DNA from: Anaerolineae bacterium
GTDB taxonomy: Bacteria > Chloroflexota > Anaerolineae > J036 > Brachytrichaceae
Reading direction: 5' to 3'
DNA length: 60,924 nucleotides
Assembly: GCA_023511655.1 (NCBI GenBank)
Contig: JAIMBB010000004.1
Coordinates: 1 to 60,924, forward strand
Notes under the pieces: generated by a model
Told to the model about the DNA's origin: nothing
What the model saw: the letters and a program-made list of their open reading frames with translations, nothing else
Databases searched by the model: none
Translations under genes and position numbers: made by a program
Part shown: positions 25,406 through 34,762 of the stretch, one piece after another
Numbering within the stretch: position 1 is the stretch's first letter
Layout: every line of letters starts with the position of its first letter

Positions 25406-25435
25406 TTGCGATTATAGCCGCCGCCTACTTATAAT
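25406..25435. promoter_or_regulatory. Overlapping divergent promoters between mntA-like gene and mmsA
   Basis: Plus strand: TTGCGA (25406-25411), 18-bp spacer, TATAAT (25430-25435), leading to mmsA with a 36-nt leader and AAGGAGAG. Minus strand: TATAAT at 25416-25411 for the antitoxin gene. The plus -35 and minus -10 share one base, so the two cannot be freely used together. Confidence 0.6.
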
Positions 25436-25477
25436 CGCTGCCAGCAGCCAAGAAGCTCAATCCAAGGAGAGAACCTC

Positions 25478-26956
<1,479 letters not shown>

Positions 26957-26959
26957 ACC

Positions 26960-27562
26960 ATGGCGTCGTCGCTCCCCCAACTACGGATGGGGTTCACGCG
27001 CTTCGACCAGCTTTTGCCGCCTCAGCCGGTGCCGGGCTATGGCCTGCGCACCTTCCGCCCAGGCGATGAAGATGACTGGCTGGCCTTGCTGCGCACCGAA
27101 GAGGCATGGGAGTGGGATCGCGCTCGATTGGACTGGATGCTGGCCGGCGGTCGCGGGTTCATGCCGCCAAGTGGTATCTTCTTCGCCACAAAGGACGACA
27201 GGCCAGTCGCTGCTGCCTGCACCTTCCTGTATCCCGACGAGGCGCCGCCGGCGGGCGAATTGGGATGGGTGATCACCCATCCAGGGCATCGCCGACGCGG
27301 ACTGGCACTGCAGGTGTGTCGGGCTGTGCTGGGTTACATCCGCAACTCGGGCTATTCCTACGCTTTCCTGAAAACTGAGGACTTTCGCACCGCAGCGGTC
27401 AAAATGTATCTGCAGATCGGCTTCGAGCCGGAGATGGTGCACCCTGGTCACCCCGCATGGTGGGCTGCGCTGCATCAATCGTTAGCAAACGAAGCTCGTG
27501 AAGGGGCTGGCGGTTCATTACCAAAAGCCAAACGATCCGGCCAGCGTTCCGACGATCCGTGA
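26960..27562 (+). CDS. GNAT-family N-acetyltransferase
   Basis: A 200-aa protein with the GNAT acetyl-CoA motif GWVITHPGHRRRGLALQVCRA near residue 95 and YAFLKTEDFRTAAVKMYLQIGFEP near 130. The acceptor is unknown. It starts 4 nt after mmsA and is probably co-transcribed. The C-terminal 20 residues are low-complexity and basic. Confidence 0.82.
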   Translation: MASSLPQLRMGFTRFDQLLPPQPVPGYGLRTFRPGDEDDWLALLRTEEAWEWDRARLDWMLAGGRGFMPPSGIFFATKDDRPVAAACTFLYPDEAPPAGELGWVITHPGHRRRGLALQVCRAVLGYIRNSGYSYAFLKTEDFRTAAVKMYLQIGFEPEMVHPGHPAWWAALHQSLANEAREGAGGSLPKAKRSGQRSDDP

Positions 27563-27652
27563 GACGAGGACGATGGACGATGGGAGCAGTCGGCATCGGA
27601 TAGACTTAGGGGCTGAAGTTGCGCAGGGCATCGTCCAATCCGGCGAGATGCA

Positions 27653-27670
27653 GCGGATTCGACAATCCGC
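27653..27670 (+). promoter_or_regulatory. Hairpin GCGGATT-CGAC-AATCCGC in the YegP leader
   Basis: A perfect 7-bp stem with a 4-nt loop in the 177-bp gap before the YegP gene. No T-run follows. TAGACT at 27601-27606 may be a -10 box for the downstream gene. Confidence 0.45.
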
Positions 27671-27739
27671 CTTGAGCAATCTTCCAGGCATCGGGCCTGA
27701 TCGAAGATCGAATCGCAACACGAAGGAGAAACGACAAAC

Positions 27740-28078
27740 ATGTCCGGCAAGTTCGAACTCAAGACATCCAGAAATGGCGAATACATGTTCAACCTGATCG
27801 CATCCAACGGCAAGGTTATCCTAACCAGCGAGACCTACCCTGAACGCCGAAACGCTCTGAAAGGCATCGAGTCGGTACGCGCCAACGCCCCACTGGATGA
27901 GCGGTTCGAGCGAAAGATGTCGGACAGCGGCAAACCGTTCTTCGTGCTCATGGCAGCCAACGGCGTGGTCATCGGCCGAAGTCAGATGTATTCATCTGCA
28001 GCATCCATGGAGAAGGGCATCGCCTCGGTGAAGACCCACGCTCCTGAAGCGGAACTGGTGGACACAACTGCGCAGTGA
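27740..28078 (+). CDS. YegP family protein (two DUF1508 repeats)
   Basis: A 112-aa protein made of two tandem copies of the roughly 50-aa DUF1508 unit: FELKTSRNGEYMFNLIASNGKVI..SE.Y and FERKMSDSGKPFFVLMAANGVVIG.SQMY. Both carry the small alpha-beta fold. AAGGAG lies about 12 nt before the ATG. Function is unknown in all species. The next gene starts inside its stop codon. Confidence 0.88.
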   Translation: MSGKFELKTSRNGEYMFNLIASNGKVILTSETYPERRNALKGIESVRANAPLDERFERKMSDSGKPFFVLMAANGVVIGRSQMYSSAASMEKGIASVKTHAPEAELVDTTAQ

Positions 28079-28992
28079 CCCAACTGTTCACCACGCTCGG
28101 CTCCCGCAGCCGCGACGGGCTCGGGCTGATCCTGCCGCACGAGCACATTTTTGTTGACCTCGGCGCGCCGGATCGGCCCGATTTCGGCCAAGCCAAAGCC
28201 GAAGCCGTGGTTGCGCTGATGGGCCCGGAGGTCGAACGGGCGCGCGCCGCCGGCGTCACCGCGTTGGTCGAATGCACCCCGGTCGGCGTCGGGCGGCGGG
28301 TGGACCTGGTATGCGCCGTATCGCGCGCGACGAACTTTCCCATCGCCGTCGCCACCGGCATCTATCGCGAGCCGTGGGTGCCGCGGTGGGCACACGACGC
28401 CGGCGAAGATGAACTGCGCGACTGGATGATGCGCGAATTGAACGAAGGAATCGAGGGTGCGAACGTGCGCGCCGCCTTCATCAAGCTGAGCGCCGGTGAC
28501 GATGGACTGACCGACGTCGAGCAGAAGATCCTACGCGCAGCGGCACGGGCGGCAAAACACACCGGCGCGGCCATCGGCAGCCATACCATTCGCGGGCGCG
28601 TGGTGCGCGACCAGCTCGACATCCTCGAAGCGAGTGGCTACACTGCCTCGCGCTTCATCTGGATTCACGCCAGCGCCGAACCGGACTTCTCACTGAACCT
28701 GGAGATGGCGCGCCGAGGCGCATGGATCGAGTATGACTGGATCGGGGGTTCACAACCGGATGCGTTCTTCATCGAGCGCATCTGCCGGCTGCTCGATGCC
28801 GGCTACAGCGGGCAAATTTTGCTCAGCCAGGACCGCGGCTGGTTCGACCCATCACAGCCAAACGGCGGCACTCCGAAGCCGTTTACTTACCTCACTCACA
28901 CCTTCCTGCCCGCCTTGCGCGACGCGGGCGTGGATGAAGAGACGATTCGTCTGTTGACGCAGGACAATCCGTTCCGCGCCTTCAGCCGATGA
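28075..28992 (+). CDS. Phosphotriesterase-related amidohydrolase
   Basis: A 305-aa TIM-barrel metal hydrolase of the PTE/PHP family. The metal ligands are His22 and His24 in LPHEHIFVD, a bridging Lys in IKLSAGDDG, His in IGSHTIRG and WIHASAEPD, and Asp in LLSQDRGWF. Relatives act as lactonases or esterases. It starts with GTG in a GTGA overlap with the YegP gene, a small operon of unclear logic. Substrate unknown. Confidence 0.87.
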   Translation: MTQLFTTLGSRSRDGLGLILPHEHIFVDLGAPDRPDFGQAKAEAVVALMGPEVERARAAGVTALVECTPVGVGRRVDLVCAVSRATNFPIAVATGIYREPWVPRWAHDAGEDELRDWMMRELNEGIEGANVRAAFIKLSAGDDGLTDVEQKILRAAARAAKHTGAAIGSHTIRGRVVRDQLDILEASGYTASRFIWIHASAEPDFSLNLEMARRGAWIEYDWIGGSQPDAFFIERICRLLDAGYSGQILLSQDRGWFDPSQPNGGTPKPFTYLTHTFLPALRDAGVDEETIRLLTQDNPFRAFSR

Positions 28993-29053
28993 ATCGCTGC
29001 GGCCCGCATTGGCCGGGAGCAGGAGCCAGATGCGGGGGAATCCGCCGCGCGGC

Positions 29054-30073
29054 CTAACCGACGACCTCGATGTTCTCCTTGCCGCCGTAAGCGTCCCACC
29101 ACGGATGCGCGCCGCGGGCCAGCGTCTCGTTTAGCGCAGTGATATTTCGCACCCCCCTATCCATCAGCCATGCCTCCAGCGCTTCGTAGCCCTGTCGGGC
29201 AAAAACGGGAATGCCTTCCTGCCAGGTCGCTCGCCCACACAACACACCGGCGAAGTTTACGCCGGCCTCTGCCGCCCACTCCAGCGATTCGATGAACACG
29301 GCGTCGCTCACGCCGGCGCTGAGGTAAATGAAAGGTTTCTTGGCTGCCTGGGCCGCCTCGCGGAACAATCGCAACGCGTCGGCCTTGGTATACACGGCCG
29401 GGCCGACGTAGGCGCGCGAGCCCTCCACGTACTTAATGTTGAAGGGGATTTCGACCTTCAAGACATCCACGCCGTAACGCGGTCGGGAGAATTCCGCCAT
29501 GTAACGCGCGACGGCATCGGGCTTCTTCCTGGCCAGCTCGACTTCGTCCAGGCCTTCTTCGTAGTAGATCGGTTCGAGGAAGAGCGGGATGTCGTTCGCG
29601 GCGCATTCCGCGCCAACGCGTTCCATGAAGGCGTGTTTGATTTCGTTGATGTGTGGCTCGTCGTAGGGGTTGTAATACAGCAGGACTTTGATCGCGTCCG
29701 CACCCGCCTCTTTCAATCGCCGCACGCTCCACTCGTCCAACAAATCCGGCAGCCGACCTTTCACGTTGGCATCATAGCCGGTCTTCTCGTATGCCAGCAG
29801 CACGCCGGCATGCGGATCTTTCTCCTTCAAGGCCGGCAGCCCATATTCGGGGTCCATCAAGATGGCGCTGGCGTGTTGGGTCAGCACTTTGGTAACGGCG
29901 GTCTTAAAGGCGGTGAGATCTCCACCGCCGGCCGAGCCCTCCCCGCCGCGCGCCTTAGCGATCGCTTTTTGCAACGAGCCGCGCTGATCCATGGCTGCGG
30001 CCGCGATGACGCCGCGCGCATCGGCACAAGCGTTGATGCCATCGAATTTACCCCTGGTCATGATCGTTTTCAT
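29054..30073 (-). CDS. lacD: Tagatose-1,6-bisphosphate aldolase-like protein (LacD)
   Basis: A 339-aa class I aldolase of the LacD family. Motifs include AMDQRGSLQKAI near residue 28, LLAYEKTGYD, ADAIKVLLYYNP with the region of the Schiff-base Lys, PLFLEPIYY, DVLKVEIPFNIKYV and YLSAGVSDAVF. The start ATG 30073 has GGAGGG 7-12 nt upstream; the longer frame lacks support. It would cleave a hexulose bisphosphate to DHAP and glyceraldehyde 3-phosphate. Some relatives act on sulfofructose phosphate, so the substrate should be kept open. Confidence 0.88.
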   Translation of the reverse strand: MKTIMTRGKFDGINACADARGVIAAAAMDQRGSLQKAIAKARGGEGSAGGGDLTAFKTAVTKVLTQHASAILMDPEYGLPALKEKDPHAGVLLAYEKTGYDANVKGRLPDLLDEWSVRRLKEAGADAIKVLLYYNPYDEPHINEIKHAFMERVGAECAANDIPLFLEPIYYEEGLDEVELARKKPDAVARYMAEFSRPRYGVDVLKVEIPFNIKYVEGSRAYVGPAVYTKADALRLFREAAQAAKKPFIYLSAGVSDAVFIESLEWAAEAGVNFAGVLCGRATWQEGIPVFARQGYEALEAWLMDRGVRNITALNETLARGAHPWWDAYGGKENIEVVG

Positions 30074-30343
30074 CGTGTAGCCCTCCATTAGTTCGGCAAC
30101 TCATCCGGTCAATCGGTTACCACGCCAGTTTACCGAGAGCCGTTCTCGGCGTTCGGGTGCGTTCACGACCAGGGGCAGTGACAACTTCCCGCAGTTTTTG
30201 CTGTCTGTCACGACTTGGGCGAGCAACCTGCGGGAGGTTTCTGCCTATTCGTGAATACACCCTCGGCGTTCGTTACAAGCGACGAAATGAATTACTTCCC
30301 GTTTCTAACTTGCACCCCATAACCCGCTACCGGCCACCGCCAG
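30074..30343. other. Intergenic region between P-ATPase and lacD
   Basis: No gene seen. It contains hairpin arms CCGAGA/TCTCGG (30133-30149) and two nested inverted repeats, GTGACA/TGTCAC (30178/30206) and TCCCGCAG/CTGCGGGA (30187/30228). These could end the ATPase transcript and start that of lacD, both minus strand. Confidence 0.45.
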
Positions 30344-33157
30344 CTACCGGACGCGTCGAACGACGAATTTGAACAGCTCGCGCACCCACACTACGCTGCT
30401 GGCAACAGCGATGCACACAAACCAATCGGCCAGCGCCAACGGCGCCGTGTTGAAAGCGCGCTGCAGAAAGGGCAGGTAGACCGCCGCCGCCTGCAAAACG
30501 AGCGAAGCCATCACGGCCAACCACAGCCAGGGATTGCGGAACAGGCCGCGCATCAAACTTTCGCGATCCGAGCGTGCGTTAAAAACGTTGAACAGTTGGA
30601 AGAGCACCAGGGTGGTGAATGCCATCGTGCGAGCATAGGTCAGGTTGCCCGTGCCGGGGATCAGACCGCCGGCCAGGGCGTAATCGAACACCAAGAGCGT
30701 GCCTAGCGCCATCACCGCACCCACCATGAACAGCCCGATCCACATCTCGCGGTCAATCACGCCCTTGTGGCGCGGGCGCGGCGGCCGGCGCATCAGGTAG
30801 CCACCGGGTGGGTCCACGCCTAACGCCAAGGCAGGAGCGCTATCGGTGACCAAGTTGATCCACAGAATTTGCGTCGCCAGCAGCGGCAGCGCCAGCGCGC
30901 CCTCGGCACCCGCCGACAGGCCGAGCACCGTCGCAAACAGCAGGCCGAAGAACATCGTCAGCACTTCACCGATGTTCGATGAGAGCAAATAGCGCAAGAA
31001 TTTGCGGATGTTGGAGAAGATGCCGCGCCCCTCTTCGACGGCTGCGACGATGGAGGCAAAGTTGTCGTCGGTCAGGATCATGTCGGCGGCTTCCTTCGAC
31101 ACATCTGTGCCGGTGACCCCCATGGCGATGCCGATGTCGGCCTGCTTCAGCGCCGGCGCGTCGTTCACACCATCGCCGGTCATCGCCACCACGTCGCCGT
31201 TCTGCTTCAGCGCTCTGACCAACAGCAGCTTGTGCTCCGGGCTGACCCGCGCATAGACCGAGACTTCGCGCACCGTTTGCCGCAGCGTCGGCTCGTCCAT
31301 GCGGCTCAGCTCTGCACCGGTCGCCACGCGGTCTCCCGGCGCGATGATGCCGAGTTCGGTCGCGATGGCTTTGGCAGTCAACGGATGATCACCGGTAATC
31401 ACGATGACGCGAATGCCAGCCTGGTGCGCACGCGCCACCGCGTCTTTTGCCTCGGGTCGCGGCGGGTCCATCATCCCAATCAAGCCCAGAAAGACAAAAT
31501 CGTGCTCGATGTCTTCGCCGATCGCACCATCCCAGGCGCGATCGCGTTGCTCCGTGCGGAAGGCCACACCCAGCGTCCGCAAGGCCTCGCTCGCCAGCCG
31601 GTCAACGCACGCCAGGATTTCTTCACGCCGCCGGTCGGTCAACGGGCGCACTGTGTCGCCCACCCGTTCGGAGCAGCAACGTGCCAGCAGCACATCGGGC
31701 GCGCCCTTAGCAAAGATCACCACGCGCTCCGGCTTCTTTGTGTCGGTGTGCACGGTGCTCATTAGCTTGCGCTCCGACGAGAACGGCACTTCGCCGATGC
31801 GCACAAAGCGCTGCACAAGCTCGTCGTGCCGCAAGCCGAGCTTTTCGGTCGCCACGCGCAAAGCGCCCTCGGTGGGATCACCTTGAATTACCCACCGGCC
31901 ATTGCGCTGCTGCAACACGCTGTTGTTCGATAGATCGGCCGCCCGCATGGCATACTCGACCTCGGCGCGCAGCAGGTCGTCGCTGAGCGGCCGACCATCC
32001 TGAGTCATCACCTGCCCCTCCGGGACATAGCCGATGCCACTGAATTCGACCCGGCCGCTGGCCGTCACTACCGTCCGCACGGTCATCTCGTTGCGCGTGA
32101 GCGTGCCGGTCTTGTCGGTGCAAATCACGCTGGCCGAGCCGAGCGTCTCGACGGCGGCCAGCTTGCGGACGATGACGTTGCGCCGGGCCATGCGCTGCAT
32201 GCCCAGCGCCAACACGATGGTCAGCACTGTGGCCAGACCTTCTGGCACGGCCGCCACTGCCAGCGATACGCCGATGATCAACACATCCACGACCGCCTTG
32301 AGAGTGGTCACCCGCTGGGTCAGGAAGACGGCAGCCACGATGATGACGGCGATGGCGATCACGGCAATGCCCAGCGACCGTCCGACGCGCTCAATCTCGA
32401 TCTGCAGCGGCGTGGCCGCATCTTCGGTGCGCTGCAGCAGGCCGGCAATGTGCCCCATCTCGGTCTGCATGCCGGTGGCCGTGACGACCGCTCGACCTCG
32501 GCCGTAAGCGGCCGCCGTGCCGGCGAAGAGCATGTTCTTGCGGTCGCCCAGGCCAACTTCATCTGCGATCGGCGCCAGGGATTTCGATACGGGCAGGCTC
32601 TCGCCGGTCAGTGCCGCTTCGGACACCTGCAGGCCGATCACCTCGATCAGGCGAGCATCGGCGGCGATGGCGTCGCCTTCCTCCACCAGCAAGATATCGC
32701 CGGGCACCACTTCGCGCGCCGGGATCTTCTGGCGTCGGCCATCGCGCACCACTGTAGCCGTCGCTGCCGACATCGCTTTCAACACAGCGACGGCGCGTTC
32801 GGCCCGTTCTTCCTGAGCAAAGCCGAGCACAGCATTCAACAAAACAATGGCCAGGATGGAAATCGCCTCGAACGGCAGCTCGGATTCGCGCTCGATCCAC
32901 CATACAGTGAATGAAACGACCGTGGCAACCAGCAACAGCAGCACAAGCGGGTTCTGGAACTGAGCGAGGAACTTACGCCAGGCCGGCATGGACGGCTGGG
33001 AGATCAGTTCGTTCGGGCCATACATGCGCAGCCGGGCAGCGGCTTCCGCTGCCGTCAGCCCCCGCGATGGATCAGTCCCCAGCCGCGTCAATACGGCCTC
33101 TGCCGGCTCACGATAAGCCTGTGAAGAGGGGGGGACCTGCGCACCTGGCAATTCCAT
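30344..33157 (-). CDS. P-type cation ATPase, Ca2+ (P2A/SERCA-like)
   Basis: A 937-aa ion pump of the inner membrane. The phosphorylated Asp348 is in ICTDKTGTLT, the TGES loop is at 184-187, and the ion-binding M4 motif is AAVPEGL at 302-308. GDGVNDAPALKQADIGIAMG marks the hinge. About ten membrane helices fit the Ca2+/Mn2+ type. The gene follows the D-lactate dehydrogenase gene by 10 nt on the same strand. Confidence 0.92.
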   Translation of the reverse strand: MELPGAQVPPSSQAYREPAEAVLTRLGTDPSRGLTAAEAAARLRMYGPNELISQPSMPAWRKFLAQFQNPLVLLLLVATVVSFTVWWIERESELPFEAISILAIVLLNAVLGFAQEERAERAVAVLKAMSAATATVVRDGRRQKIPAREVVPGDILLVEEGDAIAADARLIEVIGLQVSEAALTGESLPVSKSLAPIADEVGLGDRKNMLFAGTAAAYGRGRAVVTATGMQTEMGHIAGLLQRTEDAATPLQIEIERVGRSLGIAVIAIAVIIVAAVFLTQRVTTLKAVVDVLIIGVSLAVAAVPEGLATVLTIVLALGMQRMARRNVIVRKLAAVETLGSASVICTDKTGTLTRNEMTVRTVVTASGRVEFSGIGYVPEGQVMTQDGRPLSDDLLRAEVEYAMRAADLSNNSVLQQRNGRWVIQGDPTEGALRVATEKLGLRHDELVQRFVRIGEVPFSSERKLMSTVHTDTKKPERVVIFAKGAPDVLLARCCSERVGDTVRPLTDRRREEILACVDRLASEALRTLGVAFRTEQRDRAWDGAIGEDIEHDFVFLGLIGMMDPPRPEAKDAVARAHQAGIRVIVITGDHPLTAKAIATELGIIAPGDRVATGAELSRMDEPTLRQTVREVSVYARVSPEHKLLLVRALKQNGDVVAMTGDGVNDAPALKQADIGIAMGVTGTDVSKEAADMILTDDNFASIVAAVEEGRGIFSNIRKFLRYLLSSNIGEVLTMFFGLLFATVLGLSAGAEGALALPLLATQILWINLVTDSAPALALGVDPPGGYLMRRPPRPRHKGVIDREMWIGLFMVGAVMALGTLLVFDYALAGGLIPGTGNLTYARTMAFTTLVLFQLFNVFNARSDRESLMRGLFRNPWLWLAVMASLVLQAAAVYLPFLQRAFNTAPLALADWFVCIAVASSVVWVRELFKFVVRRVR

Positions 33158-33167
33158 TGCTCAGACG

Positions 33168-34169
33168 CTAACGAGGCTGCAATATATTCTCATTAGCGTG
33201 GCCGGCCTCGAAATCGGTGAGGTTGCGGAGGGTCGTCGCCGCGATTTGCGCCAGCGCTTCATGCGTGAAGAAGGCCTGATGGCCGGTGACCAGCACGTTT
33301 GGGAAAGTCATCAGCCGGGCGAACACATCATCGGTGATGATCTGATTAGAGCGATCGCGGAAGAACAAACCTTCCTCTTCTTCATACACGTCGAGGCCGA
33401 CGGCGCCCACGTGGCCGCTCTTGAGGGCCTCGACCAGCGCCTCGGTATCAATCAGCGCGCCGCGGCTGGTATTGATCAAGATCGCGCCGCGCTTCATCTT
33501 GGCCAGCGCCTCGGCGTTGATCATGTGATAGGTGCTGGGCAAGAGCGGGGTATGCAGGCTGATGATGTCCGACTGCGCCAGCAGCTCGTCCAGCGAGGCG
33601 TAGCGCATGCCCAACTGGACGCATTCGGGGTTGGGCGCGAGGTCATAGCCGAGCAGCGCCACGCCGAAGCCGCTCATGATGCGGGCGAACACGGCGCCGA
33701 TGCGCCCGGTGCCGATGATCCCGACCGTTTTGCCGTGAATGTCGTGGCCTTGCAAACCGTCCAGCAAAAAGTTACCCTCACGCGTGCGGTTGTAGGCGCG
33801 GTGCACCTTGCGATTGACGGCCAGCAACAGCGCGGCGGCGAACTCGGCCACGGCATAGGGCGAGTAGTTGGCCACGCGCATGACCGTGACGCCGCAGCGG
33901 GCCGCTGCGTCCAGGTCTACGTGATTGAAGCCGGTGCTGCGCAAAGCCATCAGCCGCACGCCGCCGCGCGCCAGGCGTTCGAGCACCGGCGCCGAGGCAT
34001 CGTCGTTGACGAAGATGCTCACCGCCCGGAAGCCGTCTGCCAGAGGAGCGGTCTGCGCGTTCAACAGCGATTCCACGAAGACCAACTCGTGACGGACTTC
34101 GTTCGCCTCGTTAGCCGCTTGCAGCGTTTCGCGGTCGTATTTTTTGGCGTCGTAAATCAACACTCTCAT
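33168..34169 (-). CDS. D-2-hydroxyacid (D-lactate) dehydrogenase
   Basis: A 333-aa NAD-dependent dehydrogenase that reduces pyruvate or a similar 2-oxoacid to the D-hydroxyacid. The NAD motif is GIIGTGRIGAVFARIM, followed by LLGYDLAPNPE; the catalytic Arg is in NTSRGALID and the catalytic His in TGHQAFFTHEAL. This fits the LdhA branch. ATG 34169 was chosen because TACAAT stands 8 nt upstream with no Shine-Dalgarno sequence; an in-frame start at 34229 is less likely. It sits in an operon with the ion pump, an unusual pairing. Confidence 0.9.
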   Translation of the reverse strand: MRVLIYDAKKYDRETLQAANEANEVRHELVFVESLLNAQTAPLADGFRAVSIFVNDDASAPVLERLARGGVRLMALRSTGFNHVDLDAAARCGVTVMRVANYSPYAVAEFAAALLLAVNRKVHRAYNRTREGNFLLDGLQGHDIHGKTVGIIGTGRIGAVFARIMSGFGVALLGYDLAPNPECVQLGMRYASLDELLAQSDIISLHTPLLPSTYHMINAEALAKMKRGAILINTSRGALIDTEALVEALKSGHVGAVGLDVYEEEEGLFFRDRSNQIITDDVFARLMTFPNVLVTGHQAFFTHEALAQIAATTLRNLTDFEAGHANENILQPR

Positions 34170-34177
34170 GTTCGGCA

Positions 34178-34183
34178 ATTGTA
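34178..34183 (-). promoter_or_regulatory. -10 box TACAAT for the D-lactate dehydrogenase gene
   Basis: TACAAT on the minus strand ends 8 nt before the ATG at 34169, a leaderless arrangement. Confidence 0.5.
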
Positions 34184-34213
34184 TGCGGGCGTTTGCAGCG
34201 GTTCCCGTCCGGC

Positions 34214-34242
34214 TTGTCACGACGCGCACCTCGTGAGAGACT
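34214..34242 (+). promoter_or_regulatory. Promoter TTGTCA-17-GAGACT, leaderless
   Basis: TTGTCA (34214-34219), 17-bp spacer and a weak -10 GAGACT (34237-34242), then 7 nt to the ATG at 34250. Back-to-back with the minus-strand promoter in an 80-bp gap. Confidence 0.4.
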
Positions 34243-34249
34243 GGGCGAC

Positions 34250-34756
34250 ATGCAAACGCAGTCGCAGCCGGACGCCGGACTCACGCCCGACGAAATCAAT
34301 ACGCTCATCCGCGCCGTGGTGATGGCCGGCATGAGCGTCGCAGCCGCCAAGTCCAGCGGCGCCAGCGGCACGGCCTCGGAGTTCGCCACCATCGCGCGCA
34401 GCTTCATCGAACAGATCGAAGCACACGCGTCGCACATCATCCTGGGCGCCCTGGCCAACGACGGAACGCGCGCTGAGATCAATCGCCTGGTGCAACAGTT
34501 CAATCCCGAGGTGATCAAACTGCAGGACATCAAGCCGTTTGCGCTGCGGCGATGCGACGAGCTAGCGGACATCCTGGACGAGAAATTCACGCCACAACAA
34601 AGCGAAACGGTCAAACAGGTCGCGTTGACCGTTTGCCGGCGCGTAGCCGAGGATAGCCGGGAGGGCGGCATCTTCGGCATCGGTGGCGTGCGCATCAGCC
34701 CCGAAGAGGAAGCTGTGATCCGCGAAGTCGCGCGCGCGTTGCGATTGGCCAGCTAG
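34250..34756 (+). CDS. Helical protein of unknown function, weak TerB-like resemblance
   Basis: A 168-aa soluble protein that is helical throughout. The C-terminal region (VCRRVAED, then IFGIGGVRISPEEEAVIREVARAL) resembles the end of tellurite-resistance TerB-like domains, but this is weak. The centre has a long hydrophilic helix (TIARSFIEQIEAHAS). I do not recognise it. The hydrolase-like gene follows after 6 nt, so they may be co-expressed. Confidence 0.7.
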   Translation: MQTQSQPDAGLTPDEINTLIRAVVMAGMSVAAAKSSGASGTASEFATIARSFIEQIEAHASHIILGALANDGTRAEINRLVQQFNPEVIKLQDIKPFALRRCDELADILDEKFTPQQSETVKQVALTVCRRVAEDSREGGIFGIGGVRISPEEEAVIREVARALRLAS

Positions 34757-34762
34757 CCGACG

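Noticed and set aside
27563-27739. tRNA or small RNA gene in the gap
   Set aside because: One 7-bp hairpin is present, but no cloverleaf or T-loop sequence can be formed. No tRNA or rRNA was found anywhere in the window.
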